64,000 bases of DNA from an uncultured Anaerococcus sp. (GTDB lineage: Bacteria; Bacillota; Clostridia; Tissierellales; Peptoniphilaceae). The notes beneath the pieces were generated by a model. That model was not told the origin of the DNA and did not search any database. It worked only from the letters and a program-made list of their open reading frames with translations. The stretch lies in assembly GCA_900551095.1 (NCBI GenBank), contig URUJ01000004.1, forward strand, positions 9,948 to 73,947. The letters are read 5' to 3'. A program made the position numbers and the translations under genes. The first letter of the stretch is position 1. Each line of letters begins with the position of its first letter. Of this stretch, positions 17,052 through 26,278 are shown in pieces.

Positions 17052-18306
17052 TAGCTCCTCCTTCCTTTATCTCTTCCCCACAATACTGAAGACATCCAAG
17101 TAGGATAAAACCAGCGAGCATTGATGATCCACCTTGACTTATAAATGGTAGAGTAACTCCTGTAAGAGGTATAAGTTTTAGTACTCCGCCAAGTATAATA
17201 AATGTCTGAAGAGCAAATAGGACGCCAATGCAAAAAGCTAGTACTGAGTAGAACTTGTTTTGTTGAATTAGGGAAATTTTTATAGCCCTATAAACTAGTA
17301 TCATAAAAAGCAATACCACGCCAACTCCCATAAAGACTCCCATTTCTTCGCATATTGCAGAAAATATGAAATCTGACTCGGCAACCGGAATGTAATCAGG
17401 TCTTCCTAGACCAATTCCTGTACCAAATAAACCACCACTTGCAGTTGCAAACAATGCCTGAGTAATTTGATAACCTGTGGCTTCGATATCTGACCATGGG
17501 TCTAGCCAGGTTGCCACCCTGATTCTTACGTGACCAAATAAGAAATACGCCGCAATTGAACCTAATATCATAAAAAACATATTTACAAAAATTAATTTTC
17601 TATCTTTTTCATAAACAAATTGGCTTAGGATTAACACTCCAAAAAATATTAAAGCTGTTCCCAAATCTTTTTGAAGAAACAAAAAACCTATGAATACATA
17701 TATCATGAAATTCATAAAATATCTTCCAAAGGGTTTTAAACTTATTTTATTAAAATTTGTGTAAAAGCTAGCTATAAAAAATGCAAGAGGAACCTTTATA
17801 AATTCTGATGGTTGAACGCTGATTTTATTTTCGATAATAATCCAGTTTTTAGCTCCCCCTAGATAGCTACCAAAAACCAAAGTAACTGCAAATAACGCTA
17901 TTGAAACGCCTGCATAAAATAGAATCAGCTTATCCCATTTTTTATAAGATTTAAGTATAAAATATGTTATAAAAAACAAAATAACTCCAACTAGGTAAAA
18001 CTGCAACTGTCTCCTTCCTAGCTTTGGATCAAGTCTATAAATAATAGCTACACCTATTGAAAATAGCATATTTACAATTAACAGCAAAATATTATCCGAC
18101 TTTGTAAATTTATCTACCAAAAATGAAGTAAGCAAAGTCACAGCTAAAATTGCAAGGTAGGTGTAAAAATCCACCTTTGTTAGATTTTCAATATTAAAAA
18201 TCATCGCCAAAGACAAAGATAAAAACTCAAACAAAAACAATAAAAAATTCGCCTTTGCCCTTGATTTAATCATTGACTTTTCAAGTTTATTATTTTCTTT
18301 ATTCAT
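17041..18306 (-). CDS. SEDS-family peptidoglycan polymerase (FtsW/RodA/SpoVE)
   Basis: This 421-residue integral membrane protein has about ten hydrophobic segments. Typical SEDS motifs include VQPSEFIKVPLAFF, FLQKDLGTALIFFGV, a large loop with ATGYQITQALFATASGGLFG, and the C-terminal TLPFISQGGSSMLA. I placed the start at the ATG with AAGGTG six bases upstream rather than the GTG 9 bases earlier. It overlaps the end of the FHA gene and the start of the penicillin-binding protein gene, forming a coupled trio. Division versus elongation cannot be decided from sequence alone. Confidence 0.93.
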   Translation of the reverse strand: MNKENNKLEKSMIKSRAKANFLLFLFEFLSLSLAMIFNIENLTKVDFYTYLAILAVTLLTSFLVDKFTKSDNILLLIVNMLFSIGVAIIYRLDPKLGRRQLQFYLVGVILFFITYFILKSYKKWDKLILFYAGVSIALFAVTLVFGSYLGGAKNWIIIENKISVQPSEFIKVPLAFFIASFYTNFNKISLKPFGRYFMNFMIYVFIGFLFLQKDLGTALIFFGVLILSQFVYEKDRKLIFVNMFFMILGSIAAYFLFGHVRIRVATWLDPWSDIEATGYQITQALFATASGGLFGTGIGLGRPDYIPVAESDFIFSAICEEMGVFMGVGVVLLFMILVYRAIKISLIQQNKFYSVLAFCIGVLFALQTFIILGGVLKLIPLTGVTLPFISQGGSSMLAGFILLGCLQYCGEEIKEGGASDR

Positions 18307-18802
18307 CCCAATCACCTTGTACGAATAAAAATTTAAGTGATCCGATTCTTATGATATCACCAGATTTTAATTCTATTGCATCAATGATTTTCTCATCATT
18401 TAGATAGGTACCATTGGCGGATTTTAAATCTTCTAAGAAGTACATATTTTCATCTTGCAAAATTCTCGCATGGAATTTTGATAAATACTTATCATTTATG
18501 CTAATAGTATTTCTCGCATCACGACCTATTGTATTATCTTCTCCAATAAAGTAATACTCTTGTACCATAAAAGAAAACCCGTCATTCATATTTATTAATT
18601 TCAAGTATGTATCTGAATCTTGTTCTTTTTTAAGAGCTGTTCTAACATCATAATATATTATTCTAATTATAGAGTAAATAAAATAAAAAACTATAAATAC
18701 AAATATATACTTAAATATTGTTGATAATAATTGATATAAAGTTAAACTTCCAAAAACATTTATCGAGAATACTTTATCAATAAGATTAAAAAACTTTTCC
18801 AT
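18299..18802 (-). CDS. membrane-anchored FHA-domain protein
   Basis: This 167-residue protein has one N-terminal membrane segment (about residues 22-45) and a C-terminal FHA domain with the phosphothreonine-binding pattern IGRDARNTI, ISINDKYLSKFHA and LKSANGTYLND. FHA proteins next to SEDS/PBP genes are known from Actinobacteria and some Firmicutes, where Ser/Thr kinase signals regulate wall synthesis. No kinase gene is visible here. Its own promoter and stop overlap with the SEDS gene show it leads this three-gene operon. Confidence 0.88.
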   Translation of the reverse strand: MEKFFNLIDKVFSINVFGSLTLYQLLSTIFKYIFVFIVFYFIYSIIRIIYYDVRTALKKEQDSDTYLKLINMNDGFSFMVQEYYFIGEDNTIGRDARNTISINDKYLSKFHARILQDENMYFLEDLKSANGTYLNDEKIIDAIELKSGDIIRIGSLKFLFVQGDWDE

Positions 18803-18824
18803 ATTGTTAATACTCCTTGGCTAT

Positions 18825-18853
18825 ATATTATGATATTTTAAGGATAATTTCAA
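18825..18853 (-). promoter_or_regulatory. promoter of the FHA-SEDS-PBP operon
   Basis: The minus strand reads TTGAAA, 17 bp, TAATAT, ending about 20 bp before the FHA gene's start. It lies directly beside the inverted-repeat element at 18871-19003. Confidence 0.6.
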
Positions 18854-18870
18854 GTATTTTAGTAAAAAAA

Positions 18871-19003
18871 GAGCTGTCACAGAATGCCCTATCTTATTAT
18901 CTTTGAAGTTTTTTAAAAAATTTTAAATGCCTTTTGCAATTAAATCGTATTTTCTAAAAAAACATATAACTTAAAGATAGTATCCAAACTCTGTAACAGC
19001 ATC
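18871..19003. repeat. 133-bp inverted-repeat element (MITE-like)
   Basis: The ends GAGCTGTCACAGA and TCTGTAACAGCATC are imperfect inverted repeats. A second pair lies inside (ATCTTTGAAGTTTT on the left, AACTTAAAGATAGTAT on the right), giving roughly 40-bp terminal repeats around an AT-rich centre. It encodes nothing. On the minus strand the outer stem is followed by seven T residues, so it may double as the terminator of the glycogen operon. The two-step terminal repeats resemble non-autonomous transposon derivatives. No clear target duplication is visible. Confidence 0.6.
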
Positions 19004-19016
19004 TTATTTCAGAAGA

Positions 19017-20711
19017 CTAATTAATTGAATCAATTAGTTCTTTCATAAATTTAATTATAGCGTCTTTTTTATCTTTAGCCTTATCCATTGAATCGGATAT
19101 CGCATTTACATAAATTTTTATTTTTGGTTCAGTTCCTGATGGTCTTAGAGTCACCCAAGAATTATCATCAAAGTAATATTTAAGAACATTTGATTTTGGA
19201 AGACCTGTATCATCATTTTGATAATCAACTACCTTAACAACCTTATCACCATTAATTTCCTCTATTGGATTTGTCCTAACTTCGGTCATGATCCTTCCGA
19301 TTCTTTCTTGACCATCAACACCTTCTAAAACTATTGAAACAACCTCATTAGAATAATATCCGTGTTCTTCATATATATCATTGATTACATCTATTAAACT
19401 CTTTCCTTGAGCTTTATAAAAAGCAGCCATTTCTGTAATCATCATTGCTGAATTCACTGAATCTTTATCTCTAACAAAGTCTTTGTAGTTATATCCTATT
19501 GATTCTTCAAATCCAAATACAAATTTCCCTGAATTTTCCCTTTCGAGTTCATTTGCTTTATCATAGATATTTTTAAATCCAGTAAGTACATCAAATTTTT
19601 GTACACCGTATTTTTCTGCAATTGGTGCAATCAAATCTGTTGTAACTATTGATTTTACAACAGCTGGATTTTCTGGAAGTTTATCATTTTCTTTAAGACC
19701 TGATAAAATATATTGGGTTAAAAGTGTTCCTATTAGGTTACCTGTTAAGAACTGATATTCTCCATTTTCATCCTTAACTTCTACCGCACACCTATCAGCA
19801 TCAGGGTCTGTTGCAAGAAGTAGGTCTGCATCAACTTCTTTACCAAGTTTTTCTGAATATTTGAAGGCTTTCGGATCTTCTGGATTTGGATAACCAACAG
19901 TTGTAAAGTCTGGGTCTGGATTTTCTTGTTCTTTTACAACATGAATATTTGTAAATCCTCTTTCTTTAAGAATTCTTCTTACTAATTTATTACCAGTTCC
20001 GTTAAGAGGTGAATAAACTACACAAATATCCTTATCAATTCCTTCATCGTTTATAGTACAGTCCTTAATTAATGAAATATATTTTTCTATAACTTCTTCT
20101 GGAACGTATTCTATTATTCCATCTTTAAGACCTTCTTCAAAGTCCATCCTAGGAATTTCAAAATAGTCTTGATGGTCGCCTATATATGATAAAATCTTAT
20201 TTGCAGTCTCATCCATTATTTGGCTACCTTCGCTGTTATAAGCCTTATAACCATTGTATTCTCTTGGGTTATGGGAAGCTGTAACCATTACACCTGCAAT
20301 ACAACCAAGTTCACGTATTGTAAATGAGCACACTGGAGTTGGTTCAATATTTTTATGGATATAAACCTTTATACCATTAGCAGCAAAAACTTCTGCAGCA
20401 ATTTTAGAAAATTCTAAAGATCTGTGTCTTACATCATAGGCTATTGCAACGCCACGTTTTTTCGCTTCTTCTCCACCTTCTGCTATAGTATCTGCGAAAC
20501 CTTGAGTTGCTTGAGCAACCATATATTTATTCATTCTATTAGTTCCAGCACCAAGTTTTCCTCTAAGTCCAGCAGTTCCAAATTTTAATGATTGGTAAAA
20601 CCTATCCTTGATTTCTTCATCATTGTCTTTGATTTCTTCTAATTCTCTTCTAGTTTCTTCATCAAACCTGTCATCTTGATACCAAGTTTCAAAATTTTTC
20701 TTATAATCCAT
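19017..20711 (-). CDS. phosphoglucomutase (alpha-D-phosphohexomutase family)
   Basis: This 564-residue protein has the length of PgcA-type bacterial phosphoglucomutases. It carries the phosphoserine loop TASHNPREYNG near residue 140, the metal loop DPDADRC near residue 304, the sugar-binding motif GFEESIGY, and the phosphate-binding RPSGTEPKIKIY at the C-terminus. It interconverts glucose-1-phosphate and glucose-6-phosphate, linking glycogen synthesis to glycolysis. It is the last gene of the glycogen operon, overlapping pulA by 11 bp. A secondary phosphomannomutase activity is common in the family. Confidence 0.94.
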   Translation of the reverse strand: MDYKKNFETWYQDDRFDEETRRELEEIKDNDEEIKDRFYQSLKFGTAGLRGKLGAGTNRMNKYMVAQATQGFADTIAEGGEEAKKRGVAIAYDVRHRSLEFSKIAAEVFAANGIKVYIHKNIEPTPVCSFTIRELGCIAGVMVTASHNPREYNGYKAYNSEGSQIMDETANKILSYIGDHQDYFEIPRMDFEEGLKDGIIEYVPEEVIEKYISLIKDCTINDEGIDKDICVVYSPLNGTGNKLVRRILKERGFTNIHVVKEQENPDPDFTTVGYPNPEDPKAFKYSEKLGKEVDADLLLATDPDADRCAVEVKDENGEYQFLTGNLIGTLLTQYILSGLKENDKLPENPAVVKSIVTTDLIAPIAEKYGVQKFDVLTGFKNIYDKANELERENSGKFVFGFEESIGYNYKDFVRDKDSVNSAMMITEMAAFYKAQGKSLIDVINDIYEEHGYYSNEVVSIVLEGVDGQERIGRIMTEVRTNPIEEINGDKVVKVVDYQNDDTGLPKSNVLKYYFDDNSWVTLRPSGTEPKIKIYVNAISDSMDKAKDKKDAIIKFMKELIDSIN

Positions 20712-22596
20712 AATTATCTCCTATTTTGTATACATTTACTGACAAAGATTCAAGACTTATGCCATCACTTATGTCTATTGCCATATTATTCTTACCCTCT
20801 TTATCAAAAATCTTCTCAAATTTATCATTCTTTTCAAAATTCATACTATTTTTCAACTTTTCTTTACTTATAATCATTTCGTATCTATTTGCATTAATAA
20901 AAACAAGATACTTATAATCCAAAGTATAACCTATTACGCTTTCATCAAGTCCTTCTATAAATTTAAGCCTTTTTTCTATTTCCTTCTTCTTTGTATATCT
21001 GAAAGCTCCAATAGACTTTCTTAATTCTATTAAATCTCTAGTATACTCAAATATACTTAAATTATTTTTCTTATCTTCCCAATCTATCGCATTAATAGAA
21101 AGAGGTGCATTATAAGAGTTTGGCTCATTTTTCTTGCTGTGATTAAATTCGTTTCCTTCATAAATAAATGGTTTCCCAAAAGAAAGCATTATTATTCCCA
21201 GAGCAAGCTTTACATAAGAATTTATATCCCTAGTGTCATCTAGGGAAATAGCAAGTTTATCGTAAATAATCAAGTTATCATGACAGTTAACATAATTAAT
21301 TGTCTCACTTGCATCATCTGTAAAACCATCTCCATCTCCATAGTCTATCGAACCACGAATTCCTGTTTCAATAGCCTTTTTATTAGCAAAAACCCCTTGT
21401 ATATAACCCTTGCCATAAGAGTTTACATCACCTTTTATAGCATCTCGGAAAGTATCGTTAAAGACTCCAAATCCATTCGATCTTTGTCTACCTTTCCAAA
21501 TTTGTTGTTCATACAAAAGCGGTGAAGATAGAGCCATCCAAGGTTCTCCGTAGATTATTATATTAGGATTGATTTTCTTAAGTTCTTTTATAGCAATTTT
21601 TATTGTCTCAAGATCTATTAGAGCTAATAGGTCAAACCTAAAACCATCTATTTTATACTCCTTAGCCCAGTAGACTAAAGAATCTATAATTAGTTTTCTA
21701 ACAAATGGTCTTTCACTAGCAAGCTCATTTCCGCATCCAGAACCATTTGAAAAATTCTCATCACAATTAGTCCTATGGTAATATTTTGGAGCTAGGGTAT
21801 TTAAATTTGAATCATTAGTTTTAAAGGTATGATTAAAAACGACATCCATAATAACAGCTATTCCCTTATCATGGAAAGCTTTAACCATAGATTTCGTCTC
21901 TCTTACTCTTGACTTCGGATCTGTAGGGTTAGTTGAATATGATCCTTCCGGAGAAAAATACAATTCGGGATCATAACCCCAATTATAATTATCATCATAA
22001 AAAAATCTCTCATCATCTTCATCTACAGATATAAAATCATAAATTGGGAGAATTTGTACATGAGTAACTCCTAGTTCCTCAAGATTATCAAGACCAGTTT
22101 TTACACCATTGTAGCTTGTATTTCTTTCGGCTAATCCTAAAAATTTTCCTCTATTATAAACTCCACTCGAATTATCTGCTGTATAGTTTTTTACGCTTAG
22201 CTCATAAATAATAGCCTCATTTTCTTTTGTATTTGGACTACTACTATCTAAAAATCCCTCAGGATTTGTGTCATCTAAGTCTATTACAGCTGAATACATC
22301 GAATTTATTGAAGCAGAAATAGCGTAGGGATCAGTAACTTCATACTTATCTTCTACTATATAATTATAAAAATATCCGTCATAATCACCTGCTAAAGTTA
22401 AAGAGAATATCCCTTTATCATCTTTAACCATAGGATAAATATTTCTCCTTACTTTTTTATAATCATCGGTGATTACAAGATTTATCTTATCTCTATTTGG
22501 AGCAAAAACTCTAAAAGTTGTAGAGTTTTTACTGTAAATTGCTCCTAATTTAATTTTTTTAAGTTGTTCATAGCTATTATCTTTAACTAAATTCAT
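20701..22596 (-). CDS. pulA: type I pullulanase (GH13 debranching enzyme)
   Basis: This 631-residue protein lacks a signal peptide, so it should act on intracellular glycogen. It has an N-terminal CBM48-like domain (residues ~15-110), then the type I pullulanase signature YNWGYDP. The GH13 barrel keeps its catalytic residues: the nucleophile Asp in DGFRFDLLAL, the acid Glu in IYGEPWM, and the third Asp in NCHDN. It hydrolyses alpha-1,6 branches. It is coupled to the GlgP-like gene by a one-base overlap and to phosphoglucomutase by 11 bp. Confidence 0.93.
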   Translation of the reverse strand: MNLVKDNSYEQLKKIKLGAIYSKNSTTFRVFAPNRDKINLVITDDYKKVRRNIYPMVKDDKGIFSLTLAGDYDGYFYNYIVEDKYEVTDPYAISASINSMYSAVIDLDDTNPEGFLDSSSPNTKENEAIIYELSVKNYTADNSSGVYNRGKFLGLAERNTSYNGVKTGLDNLEELGVTHVQILPIYDFISVDEDDERFFYDDNYNWGYDPELYFSPEGSYSTNPTDPKSRVRETKSMVKAFHDKGIAVIMDVVFNHTFKTNDSNLNTLAPKYYHRTNCDENFSNGSGCGNELASERPFVRKLIIDSLVYWAKEYKIDGFRFDLLALIDLETIKIAIKELKKINPNIIIYGEPWMALSSPLLYEQQIWKGRQRSNGFGVFNDTFRDAIKGDVNSYGKGYIQGVFANKKAIETGIRGSIDYGDGDGFTDDASETINYVNCHDNLIIYDKLAISLDDTRDINSYVKLALGIIMLSFGKPFIYEGNEFNHSKKNEPNSYNAPLSINAIDWEDKKNNLSIFEYTRDLIELRKSIGAFRYTKKKEIEKRLKFIEGLDESVIGYTLDYKYLVFINANRYEMIISKEKLKNSMNFEKNDKFEKIFDKEGKNNMAIDISDGISLESLSVNVYKIGDNYGL

Positions 22597-24839
22597 TATT
22601 TTTTATTTATTACTTCATCCAATCTAAAATTATTTGCCCACAATATATTATTTACTTGATGGTAAGTCCACTTTTCTACATCAAGATAATCATTTTCGAT
22701 ATTTTTTCTAGTATTAATAAGATCTTCCAAATCATAAAAACACTTAAATGAATCATTATACATTAGTAATTGATCATAGATAGTCTTGAAATTATAAGGA
22801 AAATTATCATAAGACTCATTTAATAAATTATCTATGGTATACTTGACAATGTCGCTATCATAATAAAACTCATTTGCATTGTATGAATTATCTTCATTCA
22901 TTTTTTTGACAGTCTTAAAATCTGATCCAAAAGTATAAAAAGAATTATCATCTTTAAGATTATCAACAATCCCCCCATTTGAAGTCAGAATATTTGACAT
23001 ATTGAAAATAGCATTTAGTATGTGAAAATTCTGATTATCCATGGTAGGCAAGGTCAGATTCGAATAAATATCTGCAGCTGGTAAAATTTCTGTTATTTTC
23101 TTTACATTCAAATCTTCAATAAAGATTATTTTAATTTTTTCTCTAATAAATTTATCTTTATCAATCATTTTTTTAAGAGCAATAATAAACTTTATTGTCT
23201 CTTTCGCCATAAAATAACCTTCGTTAGCCTTACCAGAAAATATATATGTTGTTGGTGTAAGCTTGAGATTACTATTATATTTTAGCATATAATACCTATA
23301 TGAAATGGCTAGGCAGTTTAAAATCTGCCTTTTACTTTCATGCATTATTGATAGTTGTATATCAAATATTGAGTATGGATTTATTATATCGCTCATCCTA
23401 TTTTTTATAATCTCAGCAAACTTTATTTTGTTATTATACTTTACACTTTCTAAATCATTCAAAAAATGTTTATTAGTTTTTAATTCTTTTAGCTTATTTA
23501 TTTCATGGTTAGAAAAATCATGAATATCATAATTTCTAAAAATCTTAACGAGCTCATGGTTGGTGTCCTCAGCATAGAGAATCCTATCTGTACCATAATT
23601 AAAATAAGAATGATTTATATCATTTTCTCTGTTAGCTGATATTATTTTTGACAAATAATGATAGTCTTCTGACAGATACTTATTTATATTTCTAAATGAA
23701 ACTACTCCATTTTTTACAAGACTCATATCATTTGAAATCATTTGAAGACTTTTTTGTATTTCAATAATTGTATCCATTATTTCAGGATTTATCCTTCGAA
23801 TCATTTCAATATCATAATCTTCAACACTATCATCTGTTATAGAAAAGGCAACATGTTCAAAAACACTTCTTGCGATTTTGATAGCCTTAGCCATATCATA
23901 ATCATAATCTTTGGTTAATATTCTTATAAATTCTATAAGTGCAAGACTAGGATGGATGTCGTGAGAAAATATTCTAATATTTTTTTCTATTCCTTCTATA
24001 CCACCATGTCTTTTATTATGTCGTCTGAAAATATCTCTAACAGCAGAAACAGAATAGAAATATTCCTGCTTTAACCTAAAAATCTTGCCTTCGTAAGTAG
24101 AATCATCAATATATAAAAATTTGTTGATTGAGCTAATATTTATATAGTCGTCATAGGCTTTTAGAAAGTCTCCACGAGAAAAATCATCGATATTTATTGG
24201 ATTTACTACATCAGATTTAAACAATCTCAGGGTGTTTACGAAACTTGCATCATCACTTAAAATCGGCATATCATAAGCAATTGATTTGTTTTTTCTACCA
24301 TCTATATCTATTAGATAAGAAAAAGCCTTTTTATGTTCCCAATTTGATCCCTGCGCTAGCCAAAAATCAGAATATTCAACTTGTCTACCATCGACAATTT
24401 TTTGTTTTAAATTTCCATTTTCATATCTTAGAGCATAAGCAACTGCTCTCTTTTTTTTGTTTGCAAGTTCGTTTATTAAAGCTGATGATCCGATTCCAAT
24501 ATCCCCTACTCCAAGATTGGCCTCTTTTTCACAAGCGAGTATTTCATCTAAATTAAAACCGAGTTCGTTAAGAGCGCTTCTTATTTCTTCCTTAATCTTA
24601 AGTCTATGAATATTTCTATCAATAAATTTACCAGGTAGGTATTCAAATGAGAGAATATAGTAATCTTTATCATTATCTATGGCTTTGGATTTAACCCAAG
24701 TTTGCCCTATTATTTCCATTAAATACCTGCACAAGCAGTCATATACTTCATTTATTCTTGCATTTTCTGTATTTTTAGCATAAAAAGAATACAAAAAACT
24801 TTGTATTCTCTTTACGATAAAATTCTTATCAGTCTTCAT
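22596..24839 (-). CDS. degenerate glycogen phosphorylase-like protein (no PLP lysine)
   Basis: This 747-residue protein follows glycogen/maltodextrin phosphorylase from end to end. It has LSFEYLPGKFIDRN near 63-76, the well-kept LRYENGNLKQKIVDGRQVEY at 137-156, and FRLKQEYFYSVSA near 254-266. The catalytic half is broken. The PLP-lysine motif EASGTGNMKF is replaced by PTMDNQNF (598-605, Lys to Asn603). KRIHEYKRQ has become SIMHESKRQ, losing the first Lys and Arg. The GLGNGGLGRL loop reads NLGVGDIGIG. It cannot be a normal phosphorylase. The intact frame and position between glgA and pulA suggest a regulatory or glycogen-binding role. That role is inference. Confidence 0.78.
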   Translation of the reverse strand: MKTDKNFIVKRIQSFLYSFYAKNTENARINEVYDCLCRYLMEIIGQTWVKSKAIDNDKDYYILSFEYLPGKFIDRNIHRLKIKEEIRSALNELGFNLDEILACEKEANLGVGDIGIGSSALINELANKKKRAVAYALRYENGNLKQKIVDGRQVEYSDFWLAQGSNWEHKKAFSYLIDIDGRKNKSIAYDMPILSDDASFVNTLRLFKSDVVNPINIDDFSRGDFLKAYDDYINISSINKFLYIDDSTYEGKIFRLKQEYFYSVSAVRDIFRRHNKRHGGIEGIEKNIRIFSHDIHPSLALIEFIRILTKDYDYDMAKAIKIARSVFEHVAFSITDDSVEDYDIEMIRRINPEIMDTIIEIQKSLQMISNDMSLVKNGVVSFRNINKYLSEDYHYLSKIISANRENDINHSYFNYGTDRILYAEDTNHELVKIFRNYDIHDFSNHEINKLKELKTNKHFLNDLESVKYNNKIKFAEIIKNRMSDIINPYSIFDIQLSIMHESKRQILNCLAISYRYYMLKYNSNLKLTPTTYIFSGKANEGYFMAKETIKFIIALKKMIDKDKFIREKIKIIFIEDLNVKKITEILPAADIYSNLTLPTMDNQNFHILNAIFNMSNILTSNGGIVDNLKDDNSFYTFGSDFKTVKKMNEDNSYNANEFYYDSDIVKYTIDNLLNESYDNFPYNFKTIYDQLLMYNDSFKCFYDLEDLINTRKNIENDYLDVEKWTYHQVNNILWANNFRLDEVINKK

Positions 24840-24847
24840 ATATTTCT

Positions 24848-26278
24848 CTAAGCTTTAATTTTCTCATACATTTCCATATATTTTTCAGATGATTTTTCCC
24901 AATCATTTTTCTGATTCATAGCATTTTCTATTAGATGTCTATGTGTGTCTTTTTTATTATTATAGACATCAATAGCATTCTTAGCTGCGAATAATAGTTC
25001 GTGGGCATTTATATTTGCAAAAGAATATCCTGTGCCTTCGCCTGTGTATTCATTATATGGAATAACAGTATCTTTAAGTCCTCCAGCTTCCCTTACAATT
25101 GGAAGTGATCCATAGCGCATAGCTATAAGTTGACTAATTCCACAAGGCTCTGAAATTGAAGGCATAAGATAAAAATCAGACCCAGCGTATATATCATGCG
25201 ATTCCTTATCATTGTAATAGATTCTAGCAGCAACTTTTTCAGGATACTTCCACTCAAAATACTTAAACATTTCTTCGTAGGTATAATCACCTGTACCCAA
25301 TACAATTAATTGAATGTCTTCTTGTAACAATTCTTCAAGAATATATCTTACAAGATCCATCCCCTTCATTTCATTAAGTCTAGAAACTATTGCAAATAAT
25401 GGAGCATCTTCTCTTTCAGGCAAATTATATAATTTCTGCACTTCTTTTTTGTTTACATACTTATCATCAATTGACTTTACATCATAATTTTTAGCTAGAT
25501 TTTTATCTGTTTTTGGATCCCAGACTTCAAAATCAATTCCATTGACAATACCATCTAGTTTGAAATTATATTCTCTAATGATTCCATCAAGACCTTCGCC
25601 ATAGAAAGGATATTGAATTTCCCTGGCATAATTTTCAGATACTGTATTTACATGAGTAGCGTGAACTATGCCGCCTTTCATAAAGTTTATCGCATCAAAA
25701 TATTTCAAATCATTTTCATTGAAATATCTTCCATCAAGACCAGCAAGTGCCAAATAATCGGCATTAAAAACTCCTTGATACTTTAAATTATGAATAGTGA
25801 AAAGGGTCCTAATATCTTCGTAATAGCTATCTCCTTGTCTAAAATCATTTACGAAAACATTAACCATCGCTGTATGCCAATCATTTGAATGGATAATATC
25901 CGGTTTGAAATTTATTTCTTTAGGTAAAAGTGTACAAGCTTTGGAATAGAAAATATATCTTTCGGCATCGTCATCAAATCCATATAGGCCATCTCTATCA
26001 AAATATTCTAGGTTATCTATAAAGTAGTAAATGACTCCATCCCATTCTAATTGATATACACCAGCATATTGATGTTTCCAATCAAGATCGACATAAAACT
26101 CTGTGATTTTTTCCATTTTTTCACGATAAGAGCTATCAATACCTTTATGTAGGGGCATAACAACTCTAATGTCAACCCCTTTTTTCTTTAGCTCTTTAGG
26201 CAAGGCTCCAGCAACGTCTGCAAGTCCTCCTGTTTTTATGAATGGTACTGATTCACTTGTTAGAAAAAGTATATTCAT
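24848..26278 (-). CDS. glgA: glycogen synthase, ADP-glucose type (GT5)
   Basis: This 476-residue protein has the standard length of bacterial glycogen synthase. The N-terminal ADP-glucose-binding motif KTGGLADVAGALPKEL (residues 16-31) is intact. HSNDWHTAMV, the second-domain SRLNEMKG, and the catalytic/nucleotide motif SISEPCGISQLIAMRYG are also intact. It adds glucose from ADP-glucose to the growing alpha-1,4 chain. Its start overlaps the glgD stop by one base. Unlike the downstream phosphorylase-like gene it shows no catalytic loss. Confidence 0.96.
   Translation of the reverse strand: MNILFLTSESVPFIKTGGLADVAGALPKELKKKGVDIRVVMPLHKGIDSSYREKMEKITEFYVDLDWKHQYAGVYQLEWDGVIYYFIDNLEYFDRDGLYGFDDDAERYIFYSKACTLLPKEINFKPDIIHSNDWHTAMVNVFVNDFRQGDSYYEDIRTLFTIHNLKYQGVFNADYLALAGLDGRYFNENDLKYFDAINFMKGGIVHATHVNTVSENYAREIQYPFYGEGLDGIIREYNFKLDGIVNGIDFEVWDPKTDKNLAKNYDVKSIDDKYVNKKEVQKLYNLPEREDAPLFAIVSRLNEMKGMDLVRYILEELLQEDIQLIVLGTGDYTYEEMFKYFEWKYPEKVAARIYYNDKESHDIYAGSDFYLMPSISEPCGISQLIAMRYGSLPIVREAGGLKDTVIPYNEYTGEGTGYSFANINAHELLFAAKNAIDVYNNKKDTHRHLIENAMNQKNDWEKSSEKYMEMYEKIKA

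Noticed and set aside
24245..24556. 103-codon frame opposite the GlgP-like gene
   Set aside because: It is antisense to a continuous, recognisably homologous protein and has no motif or ribosome site.
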